Virus record (IMG/VR): IMGVR_UViG_3300037848_000009
Span: 1 to 60,396 of that record
Source: a virus
DNA: 60,396 nt
Reading direction: 5' to 3' (one strand)
Under the pieces are notes generated by a model. The model was not told where the DNA came from. It was given only the letters and a program-made list of their open reading frames with translations, and did not search any database. The translations under genes were made by a program, and so were the position numbers. The stretch's first letter is position 1. The number at the start of each line of letters is the position of its first letter. Shown here one piece after another: positions 49,382 to 58,342 of this stretch.

Positions 49382-50286
49382 AGTGTGTCCTCCACGCCTA
49401 TCATCAGCAGCGGATTGTGCTCTGCATCCTCTGCTGCCTGATCAGTGCAGTCAGAGCAAAACGCAAACATATCCATCTGCTCACTGGCAACGCGAAGTTG
49501 CTTCTTGCAGCCGCCCCAGGTAGCGCACAGGCCGCGCCGTGCGCATTCGGCAGCCAGCGCGTCAATGCGTGCAGCGAAGTCGGGATAATGATGGCGTATC
49601 TGCTCAAGGCGCGCCGCGCCACCATTGCCCGCGCCGCACTCGCATTCGCCAGAATGTCCCAGGAGCACCGACACGGGGTTGCGTTCGATACCGTGCTGCT
49701 CGAAATACGACAGCAGATCGGCGTGCGTCCAGTGGATGACGGGGTTGGCCCATGTCATGGTGCCTCTGCGTTCATACTCTGGCCTGTTTTTTCGTTTGCG
49801 GCTCTCAGCGCGCCGCATGCCTGTCGCCAGTAAAACATGTAGCCCTCCCCATTGTTCACGCTTGTACCGTTGGAAACTGTATTGCTTCAGGTCGGTATAG
49901 ACGATGCCATGCCCCTGGCCAGACACAAAGCCGCGCCATATACCTAACACTAGGGCTTCGTATATCTTCGGATTTGGCGTGCCATCCTCATACGTGTTCT
50001 CTGCTGCACGATAGATATACAGCGGAAAGCCGTGCTCCTGACAATGCCTGACCACATACTCTTGCGTGTCTGGTATGCCGATGCCGGTATCGAGGTGCAG
50101 TACCTCGAACCGATAACCGTGTTCACGGGCAAACCGGGCCGCAATGTGCAATGTTGCAAGGCTATCATCGCCGCCGGAGAATGCAGCAGTGATGACCTCT
50201 GGTTGCCGCTCGGCACACGCTGCTGCCAGTATCTCATCTGGCGTTCGTTGTGGGTTGCCGTTCAGGTCAAGTTGTGTGTAGCTCAT
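49378..50286 (-). CDS. CysH/DndC-family ATP pyrophosphatase
   Basis: 302 residues from the ATG at 50286 (TGATG overlap). The PP-loop is FSGGDDS (37-42), followed by HLDTGIGIPDTQEYV. Later, ATGMRRAESRKRKNR and Cys clusters (CECGAG, CATWGGCKK, CSDC) could bind metal. PAPS-reductase relatives in phages may activate sulphur or alter nucleotides or RNA. It differs clearly from the CysH in the cas operon and lies among DNA-modification genes. Confidence 0.82.
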   Translation of the reverse strand: MSYTQLDLNGNPQRTPDEILAAACAERQPEVITAAFSGGDDSLATLHIAARFAREHGYRFEVLHLDTGIGIPDTQEYVVRHCQEHGFPLYIYRAAENTYEDGTPNPKIYEALVLGIWRGFVSGQGHGIVYTDLKQYSFQRYKREQWGGLHVLLATGMRRAESRKRKNRPEYERRGTMTWANPVIHWTHADLLSYFEQHGIERNPVSVLLGHSGECECGAGNGGAARLEQIRHHYPDFAARIDALAAECARRGLCATWGGCKKQLRVASEQMDMFAFCSDCTDQAAEDAEHNPLLMIGVEDTL

Positions 50287-50516
50287 CACTCACTCCCCTC
50301 CACTTGCTCCCGTAGTTGTTCCACAGCACGCGGCAAGCTATACCACGGCGGGACATCATCATTGTCTAGCGTCCAGTATGGTGCCGTAGGCGTCTTGATA
50401 CCGAGTGTAGCAGCAAGGTGCTGCAATTCGACGTACAAGGCGCGACGCTGCTCGGCCCGCGCTGCCAGTTCGGGCTGGTCGGGGTAGTAGCGTTGTGGAA
50501 GTCTGCGGCGTGCCAT
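50286..50516 (-). CDS. Hypothetical protein
   Basis: 76 residues, basic N-terminus and helical middle (LAARAEQRRALYVELQHLAA), then PTAPYWTLDNDDVPPWYSLP. Directly follows the primase gene. Function unknown. Confidence 0.55.
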   Translation of the reverse strand: MARRRLPQRYYPDQPELAARAEQRRALYVELQHLAATLGIKTPTAPYWTLDNDDVPPWYSLPRAVEQLREQVEGSE

Positions 50517-50517
50517 C

Positions 50518-53121
50518 TCACTCTCCTTGCTGCCGTTTCAATGCGGCGTTACGTGCATCTTCTTCAGTCGCGTAGGCAATGCCATCGATGTAGGTCATCT
50601 GCCCATCTGCGCTTTGCTCACAGACATACCAACCCTCGCTGTCATTCCCGTAGATCACCATCGGTGGGGTTACGGGTACTTCTGGTACTTCGGGTACTTT
50701 CAAGGACACTTCACTTTCACTCTGTACATGCGCGCGCGCGTACATGCGCGCGTTACTGTGTATAGAAGCACCCGAAGTACCCGTAATATCGACGGGAATA
50801 AGGCGATACATATTGCCTTTTGTGGCTGTGTTTTTTGCCTTCTCGATGCGGTATTGTGTGCCTTCAATGGTATACACTGCATCAACCTGGCTGTTGAGCA
50901 AGTACCCGAGAGACTGAAGGCGCTTACGCTCGGTGTCGCCCTTGACCGGCAGGTCTATGTCGCGTATTGCTTCACAGACCTGCCCGGCAGACACCCATGC
51001 ATTACCGAACTCCTCATGCCAGAGTGTAAAAAATGCCCGCCACATATTAATGCGCTCGTTGTCACTTTCAATCCTCTGGATCGCATTTTCTAGAAATGTG
51101 TCAATACCGCACGATGCAAGGATTTTGCTCATCACTGCGCAGTATTTCGTGAATGAACCAAGTCGGGGAGTTGTTGCACGAACGGTACTGGATAGGCTAT
51201 ACTGAATAATGGTCAGGCATGCCTGGATTAATTGCACACGATGGTCATATACCCACTGCACAATGTCGAAGTGTCGAAAATTGTTCCGCAGCGCTGGTTG
51301 TTCACAATCTGCTACCAGACGAATAGGCACAACACGGCGCGGCATATCACCGGATACAGATACATTATTCCCGGTTGCAATCCAGATGGTATACACTGGT
51401 ACATCCGCAATACGCCCGGTGCCTATCACGCGATCTGACCAGTGCTGTGCTGTGATGGCCTTTTCGAGTTGCGCAGAATTGATATAACGTACGTTGTCAT
51501 AGGTGATCGAGAGCGGCATATGCTCAAGCGCGCTGGTCAAGCTTTTGCGTACCTCCTCATCATTATCAGCTAATGAGGACAACGGGGCGGGCGCGTTTGT
51601 CCAGATAATATGAAACAGGTCGTTCAGTAGTCCTTTGCCTGTACCCTCGCGGGCCGCTTCAATCAGATGTAATGGCGTCGCGCCACGAATAGCGCCGCGC
51701 ACAAACGGCAGGAGTAGCAGCGCCAGCGCGTTAGCATAGTCGGCATGTGTTTTAAATGGGAAATCAACGAGCATATCATCAATCAGCCTCATCGCCTCAC
51801 TCACGTGCTGATCGGAGCATTCCCCAGGAATATCGATATCAATTTCGGGCTTATAATAATAGCCGCTTTGTTGATCGTAGCCCGGTATTTTGACAATATG
51901 CCCCTGCGGCGCAACCACAGGAATAGCAATAATCCGCTCTATGGCAGGCAGATCGGGCATACCATAGCGCATACTGTCAACGATAGACGCAGGCGGCGCA
52001 ACAAAGCGGATTTTTGTATTCTTTCCCGTGCCCACGTCCTTCGGAAACAACGCGACATTGCCCAGCAGATACCGCATATTCCTACGGTCAATCGACTCGA
52101 TCTTGTTGTCAACAATGCGATAGAGCTCACTCCCCATTGTGTATAGTTGCGGGCCGTATTCGCTCCCGATCAGCGCGCTCCACGCCGCTGGCACCAGTTC
52201 TGCTATATCCTCATTGGTAACATCAATAACCGGCCTGTCGTCGCCCTGATCGCCATTGCTATGGCTGTTGTCGTCGCCCTGCGGTTCGTCGCGTGCCTGT
52301 TCGGGCACGCGGTATCTGCTGTGGTTATCCTCTGGTAACCCGGCATACTCAGGCGTGCCACCGCTGCGAGCGCTGGCGATGGTGCCGGAAATCTCCTTTT
52401 CGGGCAGTCCTTTTTGTCGCGCCATTGTTTCGATTTCAGTAAAAACGCTCTCGGGTAATCGGCCTGCCAAAACAAATTCATTCACGCGCCGCGCAACCTT
52501 GAATAATGTGGCGTTGCGCGTGCCGTTCTGGCAGCGCGCCAGTTCTGTCAGTTCTGCATTGAGCGCCGTTTCTGCGTATAAATCTTCAGTATTGGCACTG
52601 CCTTTCCTCCGGGGCGCAGGTTGCTTCTGTCGCTCTCGTTCTGGCTTGCGCGTCACCCACGCGGGCAGCGGTGCCAGGTCGATATCATTCTCCCAGGCAT
52701 ACACGACGCCAGAGGGATGCACCGATGGCGCAGCGACAATATAGCCGCCATCCCCGCGTACATCCAACCCTGTTATGCCGCGTATTGCAGCGCGATTGCG
52801 TATCTCGCCGCCAGGGTGCTGATACACTCGGTGCTTGCCGTGCGCGGTGGCCTGGGTCAGCGTGGGTGCGTCGCCTTGCAGGGTGACATATTCTTCGGCC
52901 TCTGGATTATCGGTATCAACAACCACAATGCCGGATACTGCGCCAGTTGCAATGCCGATGTTATAACGCGGATTGCGCTCCCACCAGGCGCGTATCTGGT
53001 CGGGGTCGGCGGTGGCGTCTTTGAAGCCCTGTCCTGTGGCAGGTATTTTGCCGCGTGGCTTCAGAGGAAAAACACGCCATCCACGCGCGGCGTAGGCGAG
53101 TGCTGAGTCTAGGAAAGTCAT
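50518..53121 (-). CDS. Prim-pol primase fused to helicase-type ATPase
   Basis: 867 residues. N-terminal ~170 residues are a bifunctional primase-polymerase: LDSALAYAARGWRVFPLKPR, the DxD motif GIVVVDTDN (Asp69, Asp71) and the His motif HGKHRVYQHPGG. The middle has an ATPase with Walker A REGTGKGLLND (~509) and SITYDNV as a Walker B-like strand. The last ~110 residues include TGTSGASIH and VPEVPEVPV, coded by a palindromic element shared with 1405-1774. It should prime and unwind phage DNA. Confidence 0.88.
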   Translation of the reverse strand: MTFLDSALAYAARGWRVFPLKPRGKIPATGQGFKDATADPDQIRAWWERNPRYNIGIATGAVSGIVVVDTDNPEAEEYVTLQGDAPTLTQATAHGKHRVYQHPGGEIRNRAAIRGITGLDVRGDGGYIVAAPSVHPSGVVYAWENDIDLAPLPAWVTRKPERERQKQPAPRRKGSANTEDLYAETALNAELTELARCQNGTRNATLFKVARRVNEFVLAGRLPESVFTEIETMARQKGLPEKEISGTIASARSGGTPEYAGLPEDNHSRYRVPEQARDEPQGDDNSHSNGDQGDDRPVIDVTNEDIAELVPAAWSALIGSEYGPQLYTMGSELYRIVDNKIESIDRRNMRYLLGNVALFPKDVGTGKNTKIRFVAPPASIVDSMRYGMPDLPAIERIIAIPVVAPQGHIVKIPGYDQQSGYYYKPEIDIDIPGECSDQHVSEAMRLIDDMLVDFPFKTHADYANALALLLLPFVRGAIRGATPLHLIEAAREGTGKGLLNDLFHIIWTNAPAPLSSLADNDEEVRKSLTSALEHMPLSITYDNVRYINSAQLEKAITAQHWSDRVIGTGRIADVPVYTIWIATGNNVSVSGDMPRRVVPIRLVADCEQPALRNNFRHFDIVQWVYDHRVQLIQACLTIIQYSLSSTVRATTPRLGSFTKYCAVMSKILASCGIDTFLENAIQRIESDNERINMWRAFFTLWHEEFGNAWVSAGQVCEAIRDIDLPVKGDTERKRLQSLGYLLNSQVDAVYTIEGTQYRIEKAKNTATKGNMYRLIPVDITGTSGASIHSNARMYARAHVQSESEVSLKVPEVPEVPVTPPMVIYGNDSEGWYVCEQSADGQMTYIDGIAYATEEDARNAALKRQQGE
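50670..50790. repeat. Palindromic GGGTACTTC element inside the primase gene
   Basis: Arms GGGTACTTC-like at ~50674-50700 and inverted CCCGAAGTACCCG at ~50771-50783, with an alternating CG centre (ACATGCGCGCGCGCG near 50726). The flank TGTGTATAGAAG before the inverted arm matches TGTGTATAAAAG at ~1637. It is kept in frame with the primase. Confidence 0.7.
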
Positions 53122-53129
53122 AGGTGCTC

Positions 53130-55304
53130 CTATGCAATATCAGGACTGCTCAATGCTATCAGGCGCTCTGCAAGTGCCGTTCGGCGGCTATCCTCTCTGA
53201 TATTGTTCACTGCCTTTTGCACTGCTGCTCTCTCGCCGATGATAATACCTAACTGCTTCCCCCTGGTAACAGCGGTATAAAGTAATCGCCGCGTAAGCAT
53301 AAACTGATGCACGCTATGCGCTACCACAATTGCGCAGGGGTACTCGCTGCCTTGCGCTTTGTGAACGGTCACAGCATAGCCGTGCGTAGCCGTCAATTCA
53401 TCTAGTGGTATGCCGGTTGACACATCGAGATCAATAAGTGTTTTCCTGTTATCCTGGTAAATGCTCTCAACGCGGCATTCCTCGCCATTAACCAGGCCAC
53501 GATCCAGGTTGTTGGCAGTCCAGATCAATTTATCGCCTTCACGCAAGATTCTATCAAACCAGCGCACTTCATTCTTATCGAATGATTGTTCGTTTAACAC
53601 TGCCTGAAGTTCAACGTTTAACGCCTCGATACCACAGGCGTGCTTGTATTGCGGCGCAATCACCGTGATCTCACCAGGCTCTATACTGTATTTCTCAGGT
53701 ATCGCGTTGGTGATAAGTCGCAATATATGCTCTGCTACTTTCTCAGGCTGTGTTACCTCAAAGAGAAACATATCACTATCAGGATCGTTATCCAGGTCGG
53801 GCATCGTACCATCATTGATACTATGGCTTGTCGATATGATCTTACTTTCGCCAGCCTGCCGTAGCACTTGCGTGAGCCGCGCCATGGGCACATCGGCACT
53901 GATCAGATCAAACAGGACGCGCCCCGGCCCTACCGATGGCAACTGGTTGTCATCGCCAACAAAGATCAGATGGCACTGATCGGGCAATGCATTGACCAGC
54001 CACTCTGCAACCTGGGTATCAAGCATCGATGCCTCATCAACAATGACCACATCAGGATCAGGGTCATTTTTCATCAACCAATTGACCAGACGATGTACTG
54101 TTGTGGCCTGCATACCGCTCGTTTCACTCAGTCGCTTTGCTGCCTTGCCCGTAGGAGCGCAGAGGTCAATACGTTTTACACCTGCACGATGCAGCGCGTC
54201 AAGCACCAGGCGTTGTACTGTCGATTTGCCAACACCGGCACCTCCAGCGAGTACACTTACCTTATTCTCCAGGAGAAACCGCACTGCCTCTTGCTGCTCA
54301 TCAGTCGGCTTGAATGTGGCATTATCAAAGATGGCTTGCCAGTCGAGCGTTTTGATATTACTGGCAATGTGGCTATGACCTGTCATTAGGCGATGCAGAC
54401 CATGCGCAAGTTGCTGTTCTGTTCGTAGCATCTCAGGGGTATAGCAGCGCTGCTGCTCATCGATCACGAGCAACGCATTACTAGCGCGCTCCTGGTTCAT
54501 CAGGGCATCCATGATCTTATGGCTCGGCAATCCGAGCATATCACTTGCCGCTGCCAGTACAGTATCTTTGCCCGTCCATGTATGCCCGTTGCTTTCCTCT
54601 TTGCTGGCAATATGCTTACACGCAGCTTCGAGCCGTCGCGGGTCATCTGCCGCAACACCCATGGCCTCTGCTATGGCGTCGGCTGTTTTCCAGCCAACGC
54701 GCGGCGCATTCATCAGGTAATAGGGGTCGTCGTTTGCAATTTGCCCCAGCGTTGCGCCCTGGCCTCTCGCCCATTCATTGAGGCGAGCGATCATCTTTGT
54801 GCCAACACCTGCAACGCCAATCAGCAACCGCTCAGTATCCTTCTCTGCTACGCTGCATTGCCACTCAGTAAGAAATTGCGCTGCTGTGGATTGGTCAATG
54901 CCGATTGCAGTCAACTGCTCGGGCGTGGCAGTATCCAACACGCCACGCAATTCCGGGCCGTATTGAGTGACGATCTTGTTTGCGTCTTCGAACTCCAGTG
55001 CATAGGTATCAGTAAGATACCGGAGCACTCCCAGGCGATCACGCGGCATCGTTTCTACCACGCCAGAGAGTTCGTAGCTATCGCCATAGCGAGGGTGCGT
55101 CTTAAGGGCGCCGTAGGCTTCATAGCTGCGCCCTAGATCGCAATTTGGAAAGGTGCCCTTAAAATCAATAATACGATTGGTTAGATCGCCTTCCTCTACC
55201 CGTGCCCTGCCGATCACAAAACCATCGCGCTCGAACTTGATTGAGGTAACAGAGAACACTTTCAGATGCACCTGCTGCTGTTGCTGTGTCTTTGTGGTTG
55301 CCAT
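53130..55304 (-). CDS. RecD2-like SF1B helicase
   Basis: 724 residues from the ATG at 55304 (GGGG upstream); an ATG 63 nt earlier lies in the inverted repeat and is less likely. N-terminal OB-like and helix-hairpin-helix parts (GRSYEAYGALKTHPRYGDSY, LIGVAGVGTKMIARLNEWA). Motor: Walker A VLAGGAGVGKST, LCAPTGKAAKRL, VVIVDEASMLD, IFVGDDNQLPSVGPG, and ATHGYAVTVHKAQGSEYP, YTAVTRGKQ. This is the RecD2 (5'-3') type. It likely serves phage replication. Type IV-D loci use a RecD helicase, so a link to the cas operon is possible but unproven. Confidence 0.92.
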   Translation of the reverse strand: MATTKTQQQQQVHLKVFSVTSIKFERDGFVIGRARVEEGDLTNRIIDFKGTFPNCDLGRSYEAYGALKTHPRYGDSYELSGVVETMPRDRLGVLRYLTDTYALEFEDANKIVTQYGPELRGVLDTATPEQLTAIGIDQSTAAQFLTEWQCSVAEKDTERLLIGVAGVGTKMIARLNEWARGQGATLGQIANDDPYYLMNAPRVGWKTADAIAEAMGVAADDPRRLEAACKHIASKEESNGHTWTGKDTVLAAASDMLGLPSHKIMDALMNQERASNALLVIDEQQRCYTPEMLRTEQQLAHGLHRLMTGHSHIASNIKTLDWQAIFDNATFKPTDEQQEAVRFLLENKVSVLAGGAGVGKSTVQRLVLDALHRAGVKRIDLCAPTGKAAKRLSETSGMQATTVHRLVNWLMKNDPDPDVVIVDEASMLDTQVAEWLVNALPDQCHLIFVGDDNQLPSVGPGRVLFDLISADVPMARLTQVLRQAGESKIISTSHSINDGTMPDLDNDPDSDMFLFEVTQPEKVAEHILRLITNAIPEKYSIEPGEITVIAPQYKHACGIEALNVELQAVLNEQSFDKNEVRWFDRILREGDKLIWTANNLDRGLVNGEECRVESIYQDNRKTLIDLDVSTGIPLDELTATHGYAVTVHKAQGSEYPCAIVVAHSVHQFMLTRRLLYTAVTRGKQLGIIIGERAAVQKAVNNIREDSRRTALAERLIALSSPDIA

Positions 55305-55324
55305 AGTTGCCCCATGCAATACAA

Positions 55325-55361
55325 GTGCCTGCAATAAATACAATATGTTTATTGCAGGCAC
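55325..55361. promoter_or_regulatory. Perfect 14-bp inverted repeat upstream of the helicase
   Basis: GTGCCTGCAATAAA (55325-55338) and TTTATTGCAGGCAC (55348-55361) around a 9-nt loop, between the SSB-like stop (55375) and the helicase start. No T run follows on the leftward strand, so an operator or translational control hairpin is more likely than a terminator. Confidence 0.75.
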
Positions 55362-55374
55362 ATACACTTAAAAC

Positions 55375-56514
55375 TTAAAACGGGATTTTGCCTTCTGTCT
55401 GCTCAACTCCGAACTTTGCCGCGTCATACGGCTCGAAGCGCTTGACGACCAGCTTATCATCTTCGTAATACCCCACTACCAGAAGGCTATCGCCTTCAGT
55501 GATTTCTGCCAGAGCCTTCTGTACCACGCCTTTAAAAAAGATGGTACAGAATTGCTCTTGTTCGTCTGGGGTATAGAGCTTGAAGCCCATCCAGGTTTTT
55601 TTATCATTCACTTTCTGGTCGGTGACAATGCCGATCAGCGCTACTTCTTCTTTGCCGTTGCCGCCTGTGGCTTGCTGTGCGGGCTTCTGCGCGCCGCCTC
55701 CCTCGCTACTGCCACCACTGCCGGCATTCTCGCTCTCAGCGGGGCCCTCAGTTCCGTTATTGAAGGCGTTTGCCCACTTCTGGATGGCAGAAAAATCAAC
55801 CTCGGCCTTGCGCTTGATATCCTCGTTGGTGAGGTAGTTTGCCTTAATGTAACTGGCATCTGGCTGTGCAGGATGCATCGAGACAATAGGCACGACCAGA
55901 GAGGTGCTTTCTTTGCCGAAAGCCGTCTGCTCGCCTGGGCCAAGCCTCCAGACGATTTCATGCAACTCGACAGGGTCGGGGTGCTTTTCCCGATCTACAA
56001 TGCTGTCAGCAAACTGGCACACCCTCGTGTGATCTGCCAGTGCTTTGAGGATATAATCCACCATCAAACTGCGAGCGCCAATCTTGAACGGCTGCATGTA
56101 GCCGCGCTCGGCCAGCAGCTTGACATAGCCGATAACACCAACAAGCGCACGTTCGCCCTGGGGCCAGCGGATACCGATCCCTGCTTGCGCTGCTTTGTCT
56201 TTCATGCGGAGTAACGCGCTTGTTGCTGTTGCGGGTGTACCCATCGTGACCGGTAGGAAATCCAGGTTTTCGCCCAGGTTCCAGTGCTTTTTGATAATCG
56301 GCTCTGTACCTTGCCGGGGGTGTTGGGCTTCGATAGTCAAGTAACCCGCTTCTTCCATTGCCTTGTCGAGTGCGTGATCTTCGCCTGCTGTGACGAAAAA
56401 CCCCACGTACTCACTAAAGCGTTCCTTTGAGCTCTTGCGCGCCCGCATCAAGCCGTTGCCCCATCCGATGGCGGGGTAATCTGTCTGCACATTATCAATT
56501 CGTCCGATTCCCAT
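55375..56514 (-). CDS. SSB-like single-stranded DNA-binding protein
   Basis: 379 residues. The C-terminus ends EQTEGKIPF, like the acidic DDIPF tail by which SSB recruits partners. Residues ~300-370 look like an OB-fold (VALIGIVTDQKVNDKKTWMG, GDSLLVVGYYEDDKLVVKRF). A Gly/Ser/Gln-rich linker (~255-290) joins it to a large N-terminal domain (~250 residues) without a clear family. Position next to the helicase supports a replication role. Confidence 0.65.
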   Translation of the reverse strand: MGIGRIDNVQTDYPAIGWGNGLMRARKSSKERFSEYVGFFVTAGEDHALDKAMEEAGYLTIEAQHPRQGTEPIIKKHWNLGENLDFLPVTMGTPATATSALLRMKDKAAQAGIGIRWPQGERALVGVIGYVKLLAERGYMQPFKIGARSLMVDYILKALADHTRVCQFADSIVDREKHPDPVELHEIVWRLGPGEQTAFGKESTSLVVPIVSMHPAQPDASYIKANYLTNEDIKRKAEVDFSAIQKWANAFNNGTEGPAESENAGSGGSSEGGGAQKPAQQATGGNGKEEVALIGIVTDQKVNDKKTWMGFKLYTPDEQEQFCTIFFKGVVQKALAEITEGDSLLVVGYYEDDKLVVKRFEPYDAAKFGVEQTEGKIPF

Positions 56515-56533
56515 CGTTTTTGCTCCTTTGTAA

Positions 56534-56833
56534 TCAGTTACTCGCTTTTGCGATTGTTTCGTTGTTCGCTTCCGGCTCGTTGTTTTCGTAGATCACCACG
56601 CCGCGCACGGTGTGTCCATCAACACCATGAGTTATGTTGAGTAGATAACCTAGTATCCGCCAATCGCTCATGCCTGCTATGAACGCGTCCAGACGCTCAT
56701 ACACGTCGTCAAGTGCGTCCCGCTGGTGAGGGCGCGTGATGCTTACATGGTACACATCGCTGTGTCTTGACCACCGGGGCGCTTGACGCGCCAATGGTGA
56801 GGTTATTGCGTGGTAATGTCCTTCCTCGCTCAT
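56534..56833 (-). CDS. Hypothetical protein
   Basis: 99 residues from the ATG at 56833 (GGAGA upstream). Contains YHVSITRPHQRDALDDVYER and DWRILGYLLNITHGVDGHTV. No family recognised. Confidence 0.55.
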   Translation of the reverse strand: MSEEGHYHAITSPLARQAPRWSRHSDVYHVSITRPHQRDALDDVYERLDAFIAGMSDWRILGYLLNITHGVDGHTVRGVVIYENNEPEANNETIAKASN

Positions 56834-56852
56834 CCTGTCTCCTTTCCTATTG

Positions 56853-57074
56853 TCATAGTGGTACCTCTTCTTCATCTACACCTTGCGGCGCTTCGGGTTC
56901 AGGCTCTCGGATAATCATGTGGCACTTTGGACAAAACACCACATCATCATAATCGATTTCTGGCACAATCATTGCGGCGCAATGCGGGCACTCCTCTTCT
57001 TCGGAATAGTCGCCTTCACAGGCGTCATACACTCCAAGCCATTGGTATACTTGAACGTGGTCAAACTTGTTCAC
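56853..57074 (-). CDS. Zinc-ribbon protein
   Basis: 73 residues from the GTG at 57074 (GTGA overlap). Two CPxC knuckles, EECPHCAAMIVPEI and VVFCPKCHMIIREP, form a zinc ribbon, with an acidic tail. Such small phage proteins may bind nucleic acids or RNA polymerase. Specific role unknown. Confidence 0.7.
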   Translation of the reverse strand: MNKFDHVQVYQWLGVYDACEGDYSEEEECPHCAAMIVPEIDYDDVVFCPKCHMIIREPEPEAPQGVDEEEVPL

Positions 57075-57343
57075 GCCGCCACCTTCCGTATTGTGCGCTC
57101 TATTTCCCGTGCCAGCGCACTTGCGGCCTCTCGCGTATGCCGTGACCCGCGTATGCCGTGACAGGGATTGCAATTTTTGTATGTACCATCATCCTGGCGC
57201 TGATACACGTAGTACAACGTGCGGTGTTTTTGGACGAAAAACCGATAATCGTCCGTAATAACGAATGGGCGATACCCAGCAAGCATCAGGTCAGTGCGTA
57301 CCTTTTGATCGGCTTGTTCTATTCTTATAAGAAAAACGTTCAC
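57071..57343 (-). CDS. Hypothetical protein
   Basis: 90 residues from the GTG at 57343. Alpha/beta with VFLIRIEQADQKVRTDLMLA and CNPCHGIRGSRHTREAASAL. A 15-codon ORF (ATG at 57387) ends in a GTGA overlap with this start and has GAGG upstream, so it may couple translation from the HTH gene. Confidence 0.55.
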   Translation of the reverse strand: MNVFLIRIEQADQKVRTDLMLAGYRPFVITDDYRFFVQKHRTLYYVYQRQDDGTYKNCNPCHGIRGSRHTREAASALAREIERTIRKVAA

Positions 57344-57373
57344 GCCGCCACCCCCTCTTCGTCGTACTGACTG

Positions 57374-57622
57374 TTATTCTCGTTCATCACGCATCCTCGC
57401 TTTCATCTCTCTTCGCAACTGCTCTACTTCTGCTCGTCGTTGTGCGAAACTTTGTATAACGCTTTCCGGAACGAGTATACGATCCCGGTTCCGTCCAACG
57501 GATACATAATCAAGCTGCCCCTCTTTTATCCACTGGTAAACAGCTTGACTTGATACCTCTAACTCTTTCGCCACCTCTGTGACTGTCCAGAGGTTATCAT
57601 CTTCATACATGTGTTGTTTCAC
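57374..57622 (-). CDS. Excisionase/MerR-type HTH regulator
   Basis: 82 residues from the GTG at 57622, six bases after AGGAGG; an ATG at 57658 lies upstream of the promoter -10 and cannot be the start. LWTVTEVAKELEVSSQAVYQ, WIKEGQLDYVSVGRNRDRIL is a clear HTH with wing, followed by a C-terminal coiled coil (AEVEQLRREMKARM). Probably regulates the divergent promoters immediately upstream, including its own. Confidence 0.8.
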   Translation of the reverse strand: MKQHMYEDDNLWTVTEVAKELEVSSQAVYQWIKEGQLDYVSVGRNRDRILVPESVIQSFAQRRAEVEQLRREMKARMRDERE

Positions 57623-57649
57623 ATCCCTCCTCCTCTCTTTCATAGAGAC

Positions 57650-57678
57650 AGTATACATTATAAATAGATACCTGTCAA
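57650..57678 (-). promoter_or_regulatory. Leftward sigma70 promoter
   Basis: Minus strand TTGACA (57678-57673), 17-bp spacer, TATACT (57655-57650). It faces the HTH gene and shares an inverted repeat with the rightward promoter. Confidence 0.88.
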
Positions 57679-57700
57679 TCCTGAATTAGAGCTTGACAGG
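57671..57700. promoter_or_regulatory. Symmetric operator between divergent promoters
   Basis: CCTGTCAA and TTGACAGG form a perfect inverted repeat whose arms include both -35 boxes, separated by 14 nt. A dimer bound here would control both directions together. Confidence 0.75.
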
Positions 57701-57721
57701 TGTAAAGCACCATGCTATACT
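57693..57721 (+). promoter_or_regulatory. Rightward sigma70 promoter
   Basis: TTGACA (57693-57698), 17-bp spacer, TATACT (57716-57721) with an extended TGC. Drives the genes from 57760 rightward. Confidence 0.9.
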
Positions 57722-57759
57722 AGCATCAGTGAACGAAACAACAGCAGGGAGATAGGCAG

Positions 57760-58278
57760 ATGTACACCGCAATGAATAAAGACATCACGGTACACAAACT
57801 GGAAGATGGAAGCGGCATAGAGTTTGAAGCGACGCTGGACGGCGAACTCATCGGGTACTTTGGCACTCGCATCGAGGCCGAGGCGGCGCTCGACGATGCC
57901 GCATACCGCAGGTTGCAGCAGCAGCCACTGGCTGCTGAGGAAATAACGACGGATTATAATCCCTCAATCGACGCGCTTGAAGCCGCCTATGAACACGCCA
58001 GCCGGCAGGATATGCCGCAGGCGTGGCGTAACGCCCTTGAGAAAGCCTATGATTTGCTGCTGGCAAGTGGCGGTATCACTGTTATTTATGCCGCCGATGA
58101 TAGCATCGGCCTGGCATACATCCCTTCACAGAGTGAACCGGGCAAGACCTATCTGGTCAATGGACACTGCACCTGCCAGGCTGGGCAGCACGGCAAACCG
58201 TGTGCACATCGGGCAGCCAAGCGCCTGCTCAATATCGCGACTAAAAAGCAGACTGCATGGGCAAAACCCGCGGCTTGA
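57760..58278 (+). CDS. SWIM zinc-finger protein
   Basis: 172 residues, AGGGAGA upstream. The C-terminal motif HCTCQAGQHGKPCAHRAA (~143-160) is a SWIM zinc finger (CxC...CxH), which binds DNA or proteins. N-terminal part: EDGSGIEFEATLDGELIGYF, a strand-rich region. First gene of the right early operon. Function otherwise unknown. Confidence 0.75.
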   Translation: MYTAMNKDITVHKLEDGSGIEFEATLDGELIGYFGTRIEAEAALDDAAYRRLQQQPLAAEEITTDYNPSIDALEAAYEHASRQDMPQAWRNALEKAYDLLLASGGITVIYAADDSIGLAYIPSQSEPGKTYLVNGHCTCQAGQHGKPCAHRAAKRLLNIATKKQTAWAKPAA

Positions 58279-58342
58279 TGAGGGATAGAGGCAGCAGCAG
58301 CGGGTCGGCGCGGTGCTGGCCCGCCAGAAAGGAGCAGAAACC

